A DNA stretch of 64,000 nt from Sulfurimonas sp. HSL-3221 (GCF_021044585.1 NZ_CP087998.1:1984001-2048000), one strand, 5' to 3'. Shown: positions 35,903 through 45,966, counted from the stretch's first letter. A program made the numbers and translations. Notes: a model not told the origin generated them from the sequence alone.

Positions 35903-36178
35903 TTAGATGTTGTCGCGGATACCGAGATCGGCAACGAGTTTGTCGTATGCTACGCGGTTTGTGCGTTTGAAGTAACGCATCAGACGGCGGCGCTGACCGA
36001 CGAGCTTGAGCAGACCGAGGCGTGACGCGTGGTCTTTCTTGAAAGTTTTGAGGTGTTCAGTCAGTTCAGCGATACGTGTGCTGAGCAGTGCGATCTGCAC
36101 TTCTGAAGAACCGGTGTCGTTTTCGTTACGTCCGAATTTTTTAACAATCTCTTGTTTTTTCGCCGCATCCAAAGCCAT
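35903..36178 (-). CDS. rpsO: 30S ribosomal protein S15
   Basis: A 91-residue ribosomal protein binding the central domain of 16S rRNA. The sequence '[35 protein letters not shown]' and '[19 protein letters not shown]' is diagnostic. Single-gene unit with CAGGAGG before the ATG, a TATAAT promoter at 36233-36238 and its own terminator. Confidence 0.98.
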   Translation of the reverse strand: MALDAAKKQEIVKKFGRNENDTGSSEVQIALLSTRIAELTEHLKTFKKDHASRLGLLKLVGQRRRLMRYFKRTNRVAYDKLVADLGIRDNI

Positions 36179-36232
36179 AATAGCCTCCTGAGGGTATAAT
36201 AAATTTTTCGTTCACAATCGAACAAGGGCGAA

Positions 36233-36238
36233 ATTATA
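36233..36238 (-). promoter_or_regulatory. -10 box of rpsO
   Basis: Minus-strand CGCTATAATTTC, about 55 bases before the rpsO ATG. The leader between holds GTTCGATTGTGAAC, an imperfect dyad that might take part in autoregulation by S15. Confidence 0.5.
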
Positions 36239-36345
36239 GCGAATGTTTTCTGTTTTGGCAATCTTCCCGGACGGCTCGCCGGCGCTTTTTACTAAACTTC
36301 TCCTCTATAGTCGTTTTTTTTGAGCTACGCTTTAGGGTAATCGGA

Positions 36346-36351
36346 TATAAT
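36346..36351 (+). promoter_or_regulatory. -10 box of the Rrf2 regulator
   Basis: CGGATATAATTTC is 51 bases before the preferred ATG (36403) and 30 bases before the alternative ATG (36382). Confidence 0.45.
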
Positions 36352-36402
36352 TTCTCTTAATTAAACCAGATCTCCTGCACCATGGGATCGGAAAGTGACG
36401 CC

Positions 36403-36807
36403 ATGCTCATCACCCGTGCCAGCGAATACGCCCTGCTCTCGCTCATCGTCCTGGCCAAGGCCGAGAAGCCCCTCGATGCCGATACCCTCTCGAAGGAACT
36501 CGATATCTCCAAAAGCTTTCTCGCGAAGATCCTCCAGTCGATGGCACGCAACGGTATTCTCAACTCCTTCAAGGGCGCCAACGGCGGATTCGCCCTGGCC
36601 AAGGATATGCACGACATCACCGTCAGGGACATTACCTGCGCCGCCGAGGGGAAGAACCCCTCCGTTTTCGACTGCTCCAAATCCCAAAAAGATTGCCCCT
36701 CCGATAAAGCGACCACCTGCCAGATCTGGCCCGTCGTCAACCGGCTCCAGGACAAGATCGACACTTTCCTCGAGAAACTCACCCTCGCCGACCTGATCGA
36801 ACAGTAA
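36403..36807 (+). CDS. Rrf2-family transcriptional regulator, probably Fe-S
   Basis: A 134-residue winged-helix regulator. It starts 'LITRASEYALLSLIVLAKAEKPLDADTLSKELDISKSFLAKILQSM' and has 'GANGGFALAKD' as wing. Three Cys in 'FDCSKSQKDCPSDKATTCQIW' (C-x6-C-x7-C, about residues 85-100) match the cluster ligands of IscR/NsrR-type members. Family-typical alignment favours the ATG at 36403; an in-frame ATG at 36382 adds seven residues. It lies 16 bases before the DHH phosphoesterase gene. Confidence 0.85.
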   Translation: MLITRASEYALLSLIVLAKAEKPLDADTLSKELDISKSFLAKILQSMARNGILNSFKGANGGFALAKDMHDITVRDITCAAEGKNPSVFDCSKSQKDCPSDKATTCQIWPVVNRLQDKIDTFLEKLTLADLIEQ

Positions 36808-36823
36808 CCCAAGAAAGGCCATT

Positions 36824-37891
36824 GTGACCATTTACCATCTCTCCCATATCGACCTCGACGGCTACAGCTGCCAGCTGGTGCTGCAGCACACGCCCCACAC
36901 CATGCATTTTTACAACGCCAACTACGGCGAAGAGGTCCCCGAACGCCTGCGCCAGATCGTCGAGGCAATCGCGCACGAATCCGAGGCGATGATCCTCGTC
37001 ACCGATCTTAACCTGACCCCCGACGAATCCCGCTGGCTCGACGCCGAGGTCAAGCGCTTCAACGAATCGGGCAAAAAAATCACCCTGCAGCTGCTCGACC
37101 ACCACGGCAGCGGCAAGGAGAGTGCGGCCCGCTATACATGGTATACGCTCGACACGGATCGCAGCGCGACGAAGATCACCTACGAATTCGCCAAAGAGCA
37201 CGGCTGGCTGCAGGAGGAACCTGCGTGGATGGAGGCCTATGTCGCCGTCGTCAACGCCGTCGATCTCTGGCTGCAGGATGAAACGGAGAATTTCGAATAC
37301 GGCAAGGTGCTCATGCGCCTCGTCAGCGAGACCCGCGAGCTGGGGCGCACCCTCTTCGCGGAGCAGGACCGCGCCTACAAGCTGAGCCTGCTGACCGAAG
37401 CCGCAGCGATGATCGCTCTGCCCGACGCCCCGATCGTGCTGGACGAGAAGATCCATCTGATGAAGAAGGGGTTTTTCCGCGAGAATGAGAACAACACCCT
37501 CGACAACCTGGTGACGAAGTACATCGTCTCCCTGATGGGGGCGAAGCGCAAAGAGATGACGATCTATTACAAGGGCTACCGCGGCTTTCTGAGCTATGCC
37601 GTCGGCAACACCTCCATTATCGGCAACGGCTTCCTCGTCGCCTACCCGGAGTATGACTTCATTGTCGACATCAGCCCCCGCGGGACGATGAGCCTGCGCG
37701 CCAACAACCAGGTCGATGTCTCCCTCATCGCCAAGGAGTGGGCGGGCGGCGGTGGACACCCCAACGCCTCCGGCGGACGTATCCAGGGCTTCAAAGAGCA
37801 GTTCCGCTATGACAAAGTCAAAACGCAGATCGAGTCCCTGATCGCCAAACGCGAATCCGTCTCCGGGAAACTGCCGCAGAAAAGCGAATAG
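36824..37891 (+). CDS. DHH-family phosphoesterase
   Basis: A 355-residue protein. Motif I is 'YHLSHIDLDGYSCQLVLQ' (HxDxDG), the DHH motif is 'LQLLDHHGSGKESA' near residue 92, and DHHA1 is 'GGGGHPNASGGRIQG' near residue 307. Such enzymes hydrolyse short oligonucleotides (nanoRNase) or cyclic dinucleotides. The substrate is not readable. GTG start with AAAGG before it. It follows the Rrf2 gene and is likely cotranscribed. Confidence 0.85.
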   Translation: MTIYHLSHIDLDGYSCQLVLQHTPHTMHFYNANYGEEVPERLRQIVEAIAHESEAMILVTDLNLTPDESRWLDAEVKRFNESGKKITLQLLDHHGSGKESAARYTWYTLDTDRSATKITYEFAKEHGWLQEEPAWMEAYVAVVNAVDLWLQDETENFEYGKVLMRLVSETRELGRTLFAEQDRAYKLSLLTEAAAMIALPDAPIVLDEKIHLMKKGFFRENENNTLDNLVTKYIVSLMGAKRKEMTIYYKGYRGFLSYAVGNTSIIGNGFLVAYPEYDFIVDISPRGTMSLRANNQVDVSLIAKEWAGGGGHPNASGGRIQGFKEQFRYDKVKTQIESLIAKRESVSGKLPQKSE

Positions 37892-37895
37892 GGCC

Positions 37896-39311
37896 CTAGC
37901 GGTTTTTCGCGAAATAGCGCTCTACACCCTCCGCCAGGCCCCTGGCAAAATAATCCTGATACGTATTGCTGTGAATCCGTACCGCCTCTTTAGGGTGAGT
38001 GATAAAGCCTATTTCGACGAGGACCGCCGGCATCTGTGCACCGACCAGAACCCAGAACGGTCCCTCTCTGACCCCTGCATCCTTTACCTCTTTGTAACGG
38101 GCCCGCAGCGAAGAGAGCACGCTAGACTGCAGGTCGATTGCCAGTTTATGCGATGCGACGATCTTCTCGGAGTTGAGGACGTTCAGGAAGGTGCTTTTCC
38201 CGTAGAAATCCATATCCTCGACTTCCGCCTTGTTCTCCAGGGCCGCGGCGTTCGTCGCCCGTTTGGAACGTGACGGGGAGAGAAAGTAGGTCTCGATGCC
38301 GTACGCTTTGCGCGCCTTGCTTTTGGGCACGGCGTTGGCATGCAGGGAGATGAAAAGGTCCGCTTTCTTCTTGTTGGCGTAGCCCGTACGGTTGCGCAGC
38401 TTGATAAACTTGTCCTTGCTGCGGGTCATGTAGACGGTGTAGCCGCGTTCGCGCAAACGTGAGGCCATCTTTGCCGCCAGGGAAAGGACGATCTCCTTTT
38501 CCTTGTAACGGTTGTGCCCGACGGCCCCGCCGTCCTTGCCTCCGTGGCCCGGGTCGATCACGATCACCCGCTCTTTGTTGCGGGCCTGGCCCGGGCTTGT
38601 CACGGGCACGTGCTTTGGCGACGTCACCCCGGAGAGCCCGGCACGTACCGTCAACGTCTTCTCCGCTTTGGCAAAGCGTACCGGAAGTGCCTTAGAACTT
38701 TCCAAAACCAGGCGGATGGTCTGCGGTTTGTACTGGGTCAGGCTGATACGCTTGAGGTCACGGTGGGTCAGCGTATGAGACTCGTCCAGCACCGCATGGA
38801 TATCGAGGACATAGCGGTAGCCGTGCTTGCCGCTCTTTTTCAGCTTGAAGAAGTTGACATCTTTGTTCGAAAGCGTCTTTTCAAAACGGAATACCAGGTT
38901 ACCGCTGTCCCATTCGACCTCTTCCAGGCGGTTCTGCCCTTTGATGCTCGGCGCTTTCGCTCTGCCTTTGGATGCCGGTTCCGGCTTTGCGACCGGCTCC
39001 GCGACCGGGGCCGGTTTGACGTCCGCTGCAGGCGCCGGCAGCGTTTTGAGCTTGTTGCGGTAGTCGCTGACGTCGATATGCAGTTTGTTTCCGCTGGCAA
39101 CGATCCCCTCCAGTGCACGCCGTTTTTTAGCGGCGTCCCCTTCAACCGTGGCGTCCATATAGGCGGACTTGAACGTATCATATGCCTGGAAAATTTCGGA
39201 TTGTTTATTGGATTGAAGCACCGTCTCCGCCTGGGAGAGGTTCATACCGCTGAGGGTATTCGCGGTCAGCATAAGAGCCGTGACGATTGCGCGGAGCCGC
39301 TTCAACGTCAT
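37896..39311 (-). CDS. N-acetylmuramoyl-L-alanine amidase (AmiC type)
   Basis: A 471-residue periplasmic zinc amidase that splits peptidoglycan at the Mur-Ala bond during cell separation. It has a signal peptide ending near 'LSGMNLSQAETV', a Pro/Ala/Lys-rich linker, an AMIN-like domain ('LEEVEWDSGNLVFRFEKTL'), and the Amidase_3 domain 'VIVIDPGHGGKDGGAVG' near residue 250 with zinc ligands, 'FISLHANA' and 'VLVEIGFITHPKEA'. In Helicobacter the amidase AmiA lies beside the same gene set. Confidence 0.93.
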   Translation of the reverse strand: MTLKRLRAIVTALMLTANTLSGMNLSQAETVLQSNKQSEIFQAYDTFKSAYMDATVEGDAAKKRRALEGIVASGNKLHIDVSDYRNKLKTLPAPAADVKPAPVAEPVAKPEPASKGRAKAPSIKGQNRLEEVEWDSGNLVFRFEKTLSNKDVNFFKLKKSGKHGYRYVLDIHAVLDESHTLTHRDLKRISLTQYKPQTIRLVLESSKALPVRFAKAEKTLTVRAGLSGVTSPKHVPVTSPGQARNKERVIVIDPGHGGKDGGAVGHNRYKEKEIVLSLAAKMASRLRERGYTVYMTRSKDKFIKLRNRTGYANKKKADLFISLHANAVPKSKARKAYGIETYFLSPSRSKRATNAAALENKAEVEDMDFYGKSTFLNVLNSEKIVASHKLAIDLQSSVLSSLRARYKEVKDAGVREGPFWVLVGAQMPAVLVEIGFITHPKEAVRIHSNTYQDYFARGLAEGVERYFAKNR

Positions 39312-39317
39312 TGCGAC

Positions 39318-40409
39318 CTATTCGCCTTCGGTCAGCTTTTTCATCAGGTCGGCGACACTGATGAGTTCGGTGATCCGGTAGCCGTTCGTACCGGAGAAGA
39401 AGAGGCCCAGTTCCGTATTCCCCTCATACGCGTCGCTGAGGCGGTCGGCGATGCAGAAACCGACCGCTTTCGCCTCAACCCCGCGTTCGCAGGGGGCGAC
39501 ACAGTTCGAGATACACTTGATCGCCGGTCCCGTGCGGGTTTCGACGAGGCTGCTCAGGTTCGTACGCACCCCTCTGGCCGGGTAACCGACCGGGGATTTC
39601 ATGAGGTGGATATCCTCCTCTCTTGCTTCGAGGAGGACCTTCTTGAAGTTCGGGTGGGCGTCGCACTCGTAGGTCCCGATAAACCGGGTCCCCATCTGTA
39701 CCCCTTTGGCACCGAGCGCCATCATCTCCTCGATGTCCTTTTTGTCCCAGATACCGCCGGCGGCAATGACCGGGATTTCGCCCCAGCTGGCCGCCTCTTC
39801 GACGACCGGAGCGACCAGGTTCTCGAGCTGATGCTCCTCCATGGAGCACTGCTCATAGGTAAAGCCCTGGTGGCCGCCGCTCTTGGGGCCTTCAAGGATT
39901 ACGGCGTCGGGGAGGCGGTTGTAACGCTTCTCCCAGCGCTTGCAGATGATCTTGAGCGCCTTCGGCGAGGAGACGATCGGTACCAGGGCCACATCGGGAT
40001 ACCCCTCGGTGAATTCCGGCATGTTCGTCGGCAGTCCCGCCCCGGTGATGATGATGTCGATTCCCGCTTCGCAGGCGTCCCGTACGACACGGCCGTAGTC
40101 GTTGATGGCGTAGAGAATGTTCGCCGCCAGCGGCGCGTCGCCGCAGATCTTGCGTGCATTGTTGACGATAGCCGTGAGTCCCTCTTTGGAGTAGAAGTTC
40201 TCCACGTCCAGCGGGCGTCCGGAGACGAGTTTGTGCGCATGCTCTTTCTGCTCGTAATACCCGGTCCCGACGGCGCTGATGACGCCGAGGCCGCCCTCTT
40301 TGGAAACGGTGCCGGCCAGACGGTCCCAGCTGATGCCGACGCCCATACCGCCCTGAACGATCGGTTTTTCAATGGTGTATTTGCCGATTTTCAGCGGTTC
40401 GAAGCTCAT
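39318..40409 (-). CDS. fabX: FabX-like flavoprotein (nitronate-monooxygenase family)
   Basis: A 363-residue FMN TIM-barrel protein. FMN/phosphate-binding segments are 'IVQGGMGVGISWDRLAGTVSKEGGLG' and 'IPVIAAGGIWDKKDIEEMMALGAKGVQMGTRF'. Four Cys in 'IKCISNCVAPCERG' and 'VGFCIAD' (C-x3-C-x3-C and one more) fit the 4Fe-4S site of Helicobacter FabX, a dehydrogenase/isomerase that creates the double bond in unsaturated fatty acids. The gene lies between tyrS and the amidase, as HP0773 does in Helicobacter. Function is inferred from that synteny and the Cys; the generic name would be nitronate monooxygenase. Confidence 0.8.
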   Translation of the reverse strand: MSFEPLKIGKYTIEKPIVQGGMGVGISWDRLAGTVSKEGGLGVISAVGTGYYEQKEHAHKLVSGRPLDVENFYSKEGLTAIVNNARKICGDAPLAANILYAINDYGRVVRDACEAGIDIIITGAGLPTNMPEFTEGYPDVALVPIVSSPKALKIICKRWEKRYNRLPDAVILEGPKSGGHQGFTYEQCSMEEHQLENLVAPVVEEAASWGEIPVIAAGGIWDKKDIEEMMALGAKGVQMGTRFIGTYECDAHPNFKKVLLEAREEDIHLMKSPVGYPARGVRTNLSSLVETRTGPAIKCISNCVAPCERGVEAKAVGFCIADRLSDAYEGNTELGLFFSGTNGYRITELISVADLMKKLTEGE

Positions 40410-41612
40410 CTATTTCACCTTTACGCGTGCAAACTTGCGCTTGCCCACCTGAAGGATGTACTCCCCGGCTTCGAGCTGAAGCTGTTCGTCATCCACTTTT
40501 TGCTGGTCCATTTTAACGGCTCCTTGCTTAAGGTCGCGCCGGGCCTGCGATGTAGATGCCTCAAGCCCGCAATCCTGTAGCGCTTTGGCGATCCAGACCG
40601 GTCCGTCGAGCTCGAATTCGGGCATGTCGCTCGGCAGTTCGCTCTTGGCGTGGACCCGGTCGAACTCCGCCTTCGCCGCTTCGGCATCCGTTGCGCTGTG
40701 GAAGCGTTCGACTATTTCCATCGCCAGCGCCTCTTTGACCTTTTTCGGATGGGCCTTGCCCTCCTCGACGTCGACTTTGAGCTGCGCGATCTCGGCGAGG
40801 CTCTTGTGGCTGAGCAGTTCGTAGTAGCGCCACATCAGGTCATCGGAGATGCTCAGCATTTTGCCGAACATCTCCCCCGGGGAGTCGGCGACGCCGATAT
40901 AGTTGTTGAGACTCTTGCTCATCTTCTGAACGCCGTCGAGGCCTTCGAGGATCGGCATCATCAGCACCGCCTGCTCTTTGCCCTTCTCGTAGGCGCGCTG
41001 CAGGTGGCGACCCATGAGGAGGTTGAACTTCTGGTCCGTTCCCCCGATCTCGATATCGCTGTCAAGGTGCACGCTGTCGAAGCCCTGAAGCAGCGGATAG
41101 ATGAACTCGCTGATGGAGATGGGCGTACCGCTCTTGTAGCGCTTTTCGAAATCGTCGCGCTCAAGCATCCGCGCGACGTTCATCAGGGTGGTGAGCTCCA
41201 GCATCCCCGCCGCGCCGATGGGGTTGATCCAGTCGGCGTTGAAGAGGACCTCCGTCTTCTCGGGGTCGAGGATCTTGAAGACCTGCTCCTTGTAGCTCTT
41301 GGCATTTTCGGCGATCTGCTCCGGGAGCAGTTTTTTACGCGTCTCGCTCTTGCCGGTCGGGTCCCCGATCTGCGCCGTAAAGTCGCCGATGATGAACTGG
41401 ACGCGTCCGCCGATGCGCTGGAAAGCGGCCAGCTTGTTGAGCAGGACCGTATGGCCCAGGTGCAGGTCCGGTGCCGTCGGGTCGAACCCGGCTTTGACGC
41501 TGAAAGTTTTCCCCTCTTCCAGGGCCGCTTTTACCAGCGTCTCGATACGCTCCTCGTCGATGATCTCCGCCGTACCGCGGCGGATCTCAGCCAATGCTTC
41601 TGTTACTGTCAT
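40410..41612 (-). CDS. tyrS: Tyrosyl-tRNA synthetase
   Basis: A 400-residue class I synthetase. The signature '[23 protein letters not shown]' holds HLGH and '[15 protein letters not shown]' holds KMSKS. The C-terminal S4 domain ('[35 protein letters not shown]') binds the tRNA. Length fits the TyrZ-like branch. It directly abuts fabX and follows spoT by 16 bases. Confidence 0.97.
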   Translation of the reverse strand: MTVTEALAEIRRGTAEIIDEERIETLVKAALEEGKTFSVKAGFDPTAPDLHLGHTVLLNKLAAFQRIGGRVQFIIGDFTAQIGDPTGKSETRKKLLPEQIAENAKSYKEQVFKILDPEKTEVLFNADWINPIGAAGMLELTTLMNVARMLERDDFEKRYKSGTPISISEFIYPLLQGFDSVHLDSDIEIGGTDQKFNLLMGRHLQRAYEKGKEQAVLMMPILEGLDGVQKMSKSLNNYIGVADSPGEMFGKMLSISDDLMWRYYELLSHKSLAEIAQLKVDVEEGKAHPKKVKEALAMEIVERFHSATDAEAAKAEFDRVHAKSELPSDMPEFELDGPVWIAKALQDCGLEASTSQARRDLKQGAVKMDQQKVDDEQLQLEAGEYILQVGKRKFARVKVK

Positions 41613-41628
41613 TCTTTCCCTTCACCTC

Positions 41629-43785
41629 TCACACGGACCGATACGCGTCGTCCGTTCGAATAAACTGTATGATATGAATTTTTTGTTCAATTTTAGCGCG
41701 GAGGCGGTTAATATCCGCTTCCGAACTCTGGAACTCCAGCTCGCACAGCTGCTGGTGTTCCTGGCGCTCCTTGCCCAGTTCAATGCTGACGATTTCCGCC
41801 CCCAGCTTCGCCAGGAACGTGAGGAAATCCGCCAGTGCCCCTTTGGCGTTCTGCATGCTGACGATCATGTGGTAGTGGAAGATGCTCTCCTGCTTCCAGC
41901 GCACGAAAAGCATCGGCTCCTCATCCTCGATCAGCGTCGCGGCGTGCTGGCACATCTTGTGGTGGATGTGCGCCTTGCCGTTGCTGACAAACCCGACGAT
42001 CTCGTCCCCGGCCTTGGGGTGGCAACAGAAATCGAAAACGACATCCGAGATCGTGTGGTTCGAGAAGAGCTCGATCGAGCCGAAACGGTAGAGTTTGAGC
42101 TTGAAGCGGTGCGACGCCAGGAACGCGCCGAACTTTTTGTGCGAGCGCAGATCCTTCAGGTAGTGGTGCAGCACCTCTCTGAGGTAGTCCACGTCCCGGG
42201 CGATCATCCAGGCGTTCTGCAGACGGTTGTGTTCGCGCAGCCACTCGCGGATGCGAGTCACGTTGAGCTGCATGACGCCGCGCATGATCAGCAGACCGCT
42301 CCGGCTGTCGATGTCGCGGATGCGGTGGCGGCAGTTGATGCGGATGTGCTGTTTTGCCCGGGAGGTCTTGACCGCATCCATCCAGCTGCAGCGCAGCAGC
42401 TTCTCCTCTGCGGTCATGATCCGGACGATATCGCCGTTATGCAGCTCGGCCAGCAGGCTCTTGCTCTCCTTGTTCACCAGGCACGACTCCGCCCGGTCGC
42501 CGATCTCGGTATGGACGGCGTAGGCGAAATCGAGCGCCGTCGCCCCGCGCGGAAGGGTATAGGGTTTGCCTTTGGGAGAGAAGACGCTGATGTCCTCGCT
42601 GTAGAGATCGGTCTTCGCCAGTTCGTAGAAATCCTCAATCGACTCCTCCTGGTACTGCAGATTCTGCAGCCAATCGAGGTTGATATTGTTGCCGCCGCTC
42701 TTGTACTTCCAGTGGGCCGCGACCCCCAGCTCCGCCGTCTTGTGCATCTCGAAGGTACGGATCTGCACCTCGATGATGGAGGTGTCGTCGAAGACCGTCG
42801 TATGCAGGGTCTGATAGCCGTTCTCTTTCGGGATTGCGATGTAGTCCTTGAAGCGCGAGGTCAGCGGCTGGAAATGCAGGTGCACGAGCCCGAGGACGCT
42901 GTAACACTGGGTCGGGTCGTTGACGAGCACCCTGATCGCCAGCAGGTCGAGTACCTCGTCGATGCTGATCCCCTTGCGCTGCATCTTGAGGTAGATGGAG
43001 TAGTCGTGTTTGATCCTGCTAAGGATCTCGTAGCTGCCCGGAATGATCCCCTGACGCTCCATCAGCTTCGCGATCTTCTGGCGGAAGCCGTTGAGGCGTA
43101 GCTCGATGTCGTGATAGTTCACCTTCAGATAATCGTCGATGCGCTTCTTCTCCTCCGCAAACACGTAGGAGAAGCTCAGGTCTTCGAGGAAGTTCTTGAT
43201 ATAGGAGATACCGAGGCGGTGGGCGATCGGGGCGTAGACGACGAGGGTCTCTTCGGCAATGCGGCGCTGTTTGGCCGGCGGCAGCGAGTCGAGGGTCAGC
43301 ATGTTGTGCAGCCGGTCACAGAGCTTGACGACCAGGACACGGATATCTTTGATGGAGGCCAGCAGCATCTTTCTAAACGTCAGCGCCGAAACGACGAGCT
43401 TCTCATCCGAGTGGGACGGGATCAGCTCCTTGTCACGGATCAGGTCGATCTTGGTCAGGCCGTGCACCAGGTGGGCGACATCGGAGCCGTAGCGCAGTTC
43501 CACCGCTTCGATGGTGTTGGGCGTATCCTCGACGACGTCATGCAGCAACGCGGCGATGACCATGGCCCGGTCGCCGGTAATGGAGGCCACCAGCGCGGCG
43601 ACGAGGATTGGGTGGACAACGTAGGGTTCGCCGCTTTTGCGCGTCTGGTGCGCATGGGCATCTTTGGAGAAGAGCAGTGCATCCTCGATCTGTTCATCGA
43701 AGGGGATATTTTCGTGCAGCAGGGCCGTCGCACTTTCAATATCCCGGATGGCGCGGATCTGGTTGATATCAAAATTGTTTGCCAT
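41629..43785 (-). CDS. spoT: Bifunctional (p)ppGpp synthetase/hydrolase
   Basis: A 718-residue RelA/SpoT homologue running the stringent response. The hydrolase HD domain is intact ('HQTRKSGEPYVVHP', 'ALLHDVVEDT'), the synthetase domain has 'SRIKHDYSIYLKMQRKGISIDEVLDLLAIRVLV' and 'IEVQIRTFEMHKTAELGVAAHWKYK', followed by TGS ('VFSPKGKPYTLPRGATALDFAYAVHTEIG') and a C-terminal ACT domain. Campylobacterota normally have just this one Rel enzyme. rpoZ, a ppGpp-binding partner of RNA polymerase, lies upstream. Confidence 0.96.
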   Translation of the reverse strand: MANNFDINQIRAIRDIESATALLHENIPFDEQIEDALLFSKDAHAHQTRKSGEPYVVHPILVAALVASITGDRAMVIAALLHDVVEDTPNTIEAVELRYGSDVAHLVHGLTKIDLIRDKELIPSHSDEKLVVSALTFRKMLLASIKDIRVLVVKLCDRLHNMLTLDSLPPAKQRRIAEETLVVYAPIAHRLGISYIKNFLEDLSFSYVFAEEKKRIDDYLKVNYHDIELRLNGFRQKIAKLMERQGIIPGSYEILSRIKHDYSIYLKMQRKGISIDEVLDLLAIRVLVNDPTQCYSVLGLVHLHFQPLTSRFKDYIAIPKENGYQTLHTTVFDDTSIIEVQIRTFEMHKTAELGVAAHWKYKSGGNNINLDWLQNLQYQEESIEDFYELAKTDLYSEDISVFSPKGKPYTLPRGATALDFAYAVHTEIGDRAESCLVNKESKSLLAELHNGDIVRIMTAEEKLLRCSWMDAVKTSRAKQHIRINCRHRIRDIDSRSGLLIMRGVMQLNVTRIREWLREHNRLQNAWMIARDVDYLREVLHHYLKDLRSHKKFGAFLASHRFKLKLYRFGSIELFSNHTISDVVFDFCCHPKAGDEIVGFVSNGKAHIHHKMCQHAATLIEDEEPMLFVRWKQESIFHYHMIVSMQNAKGALADFLTFLAKLGAEIVSIELGKERQEHQQLCELEFQSSEADINRLRAKIEQKIHIIQFIRTDDAYRSV

Positions 43786-43838
43786 GGCTGCTCTTTGCGG
43801 TCAGATGTGGGAGCGCCCGTCGGGCGCAGGGAGGGGGG

Positions 43839-44063
43839 TCAGGCTTTCTGCTTGAAGCCCTTGATAAGGACGAGGCCTTCCGCGATCTCCATCAGTGCGA
43901 GGTCAGTCGACTTGGTGGTCTTCAGGTCAAGGTTGAGCTTGCTCTGGGCACCGTTCTCGAGCTCTTTCGCACGCTGTGCAACGGCAATCGCGAGCTGGTA
44001 GCGGTCGATGCCGGCAGTGTTGAGGGCCTTGGCAGTGATCTCTTCAAGACGAAGGTTTGTCAT
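43839..44063 (-). CDS. rpoZ: RNA polymerase omega subunit
   Basis: A 74-residue protein with 'LRLEEITAKALNTAGIDRYQLAIAVAQRAKELENGA' as the omega signature, followed by 'STDLALMEIAEGLV'. It helps assemble RNA polymerase and forms part of a ppGpp site. It lies between pyrH and spoT in one leftward operon. Confidence 0.93.
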   Translation of the reverse strand: MTNLRLEEITAKALNTAGIDRYQLAIAVAQRAKELENGAQSKLNLDLKTTKSTDLALMEIAEGLVLIKGFKQKA

Positions 44064-44086
44064 GGTGTTTTCCTTTGGTAAGTTGC

Positions 44087-44869
<783 letters not shown>

Positions 44870-44902
44870 TTATATTTTACAGTCGCTTTAAAGGAGCTTT
44901 AA

Positions 44903-44930
44903 GAAAAGCAAACCCCCGCCGCACGGGGGG
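44903..44930 (-). terminator. Intrinsic terminator after the PFOR/DHOD-like operon
   Basis: Minus strand CCCCCG-TGCGG-CGGGGG followed by TTTGCTTTTCTT, 35 bases after the stop of the DHOD-like gene and before the pyrH promoter (minus-strand TATAAT near 44875). Confidence 0.75.
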
Positions 44931-44964
44931 ATAAAAGTTTCATTAGGAAGCAGCAGGGACGCCG

Positions 44965-45966
44965 TTAAAACCACAATTCGTCGCCGTGGCGCAGCAGATC
45001 GACGTAGTTTGCCCGTTCCAGGGCCGAAGGGTTGGGGGCCTTGGCGTAGCTGATGGCGCCGCGCATCTGATCGAACGATTCATACTCGTGCTCCGTCATC
45101 CAGCGTTCGGCTGCCTCAAGCATCACGGCGGCATGGGCTTCCCCACGTTCATGGAAGACCGTCGCGGCCGCCACCGTATTCGCCCCGGCCATAACGGCCT
45201 TGACGATATCGCTCCCTTCGGTCACCCCGCCCCCGGCGCAGAACTGCAAAGCGCTCTGGCCGTAACAGACGGCGACGGCGCGCAGGGCTGCGGCAAAATC
45301 GGCCGGGGAGCTTTTGGAGAGTGTGCGTGTCCACTCCAGCGCCTCCAGGTCGATATCGCTCTGGTAGAAGCGGTTAAAGAGCACGGCGGCCGTCGCCCCC
45401 GCCTCCTCCGCCGCCTTGAGAAAATGGGGCAGCGCGGTAAACGCTGGCGCCAGTTTGACGGCGAACGGCAGGGTCGTCTCCCGCCGGACGGAGGCGATCG
45501 CCTCAAGGTAATGTGCTTCGACCTGCTCCGCGGACGTCCATGCCCTGTTCGCCGGGTAATAGAGGTTCAGCTCCAGTGCGTCCGCGCCCGCGTCTTCGAG
45601 CATCTTGGCATAGGTCGTCCATCCGCCGGTACTGACCCCGTTGAGGCTCGTGATCACGGGGATGTCCAGGGCCGTTTTCAGCGCGCGGAGCCGCCCCAGG
45701 TAGTTTTCCATCTCGTAATTCTCAAACGCTCCCTCGGGAAAAAAGCTCAGCGCTTCGGAGAAGGCATCCCTGCCGTGAAAGAGCATATGATCGACCTCAT
45801 GCAGCTCCGCGTTGATCTGCTCTTCGAAAAGCGAATGCATCACGATGGCCGCCGCGCCGTGGTCCTCAAGGGCGCGGCAGCGGTCGGTATGCTGGCTCAT
45901 CGGCGACGCCGAAACAATCAGGGGGCTTTTGAGGGTCAGTCCGAGGTATTCGATACTCATTTGCAT
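44965..45966 (-). CDS. Dihydroorotate-dehydrogenase-like flavoprotein
   Basis: A 333-residue TIM-barrel flavoprotein of the DHOD family ('IEYLGLTLKSPLIVSASPMSQHTDRCRALEDHGAAAIVM'; FMN-phosphate loop 'CAGGGVTEGSDIVKAVMAGANTVAAAT'). The usual N-x-S/C-C-P-N active-site segment is changed to 'ALELNLYYPANRAW', so it is not expected to be a normal PyrD. Genes of this kind often stand beside one-chain pyruvate:ferredoxin oxidoreductases; the role is unknown. It overlaps the PFOR stop by ten bases; an ATG two codons later forms an ATGA overlap. Confidence 0.85.
   Translation of the reverse strand: MQMSIEYLGLTLKSPLIVSASPMSQHTDRCRALEDHGAAAIVMHSLFEEQINAELHEVDHMLFHGRDAFSEALSFFPEGAFENYEMENYLGRLRALKTALDIPVITSLNGVSTGGWTTYAKMLEDAGADALELNLYYPANRAWTSAEQVEAHYLEAIASVRRETTLPFAVKLAPAFTALPHFLKAAEEAGATAAVLFNRFYQSDIDLEALEWTRTLSKSSPADFAAALRAVAVCYGQSALQFCAGGGVTEGSDIVKAVMAGANTVAAATVFHERGEAHAAVMLEAAERWMTEHEYESFDQMRGAISYAKAPNPSALERANYVDLLRHGDELWF

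Noticed and set aside
38514-40580. A 688-codon plus-strand ORF across the amidase, fabX and tyrS
   Set aside because: It crosses three recognised genes on the other strand and has no recognisable domain, a consequence of high GC content.
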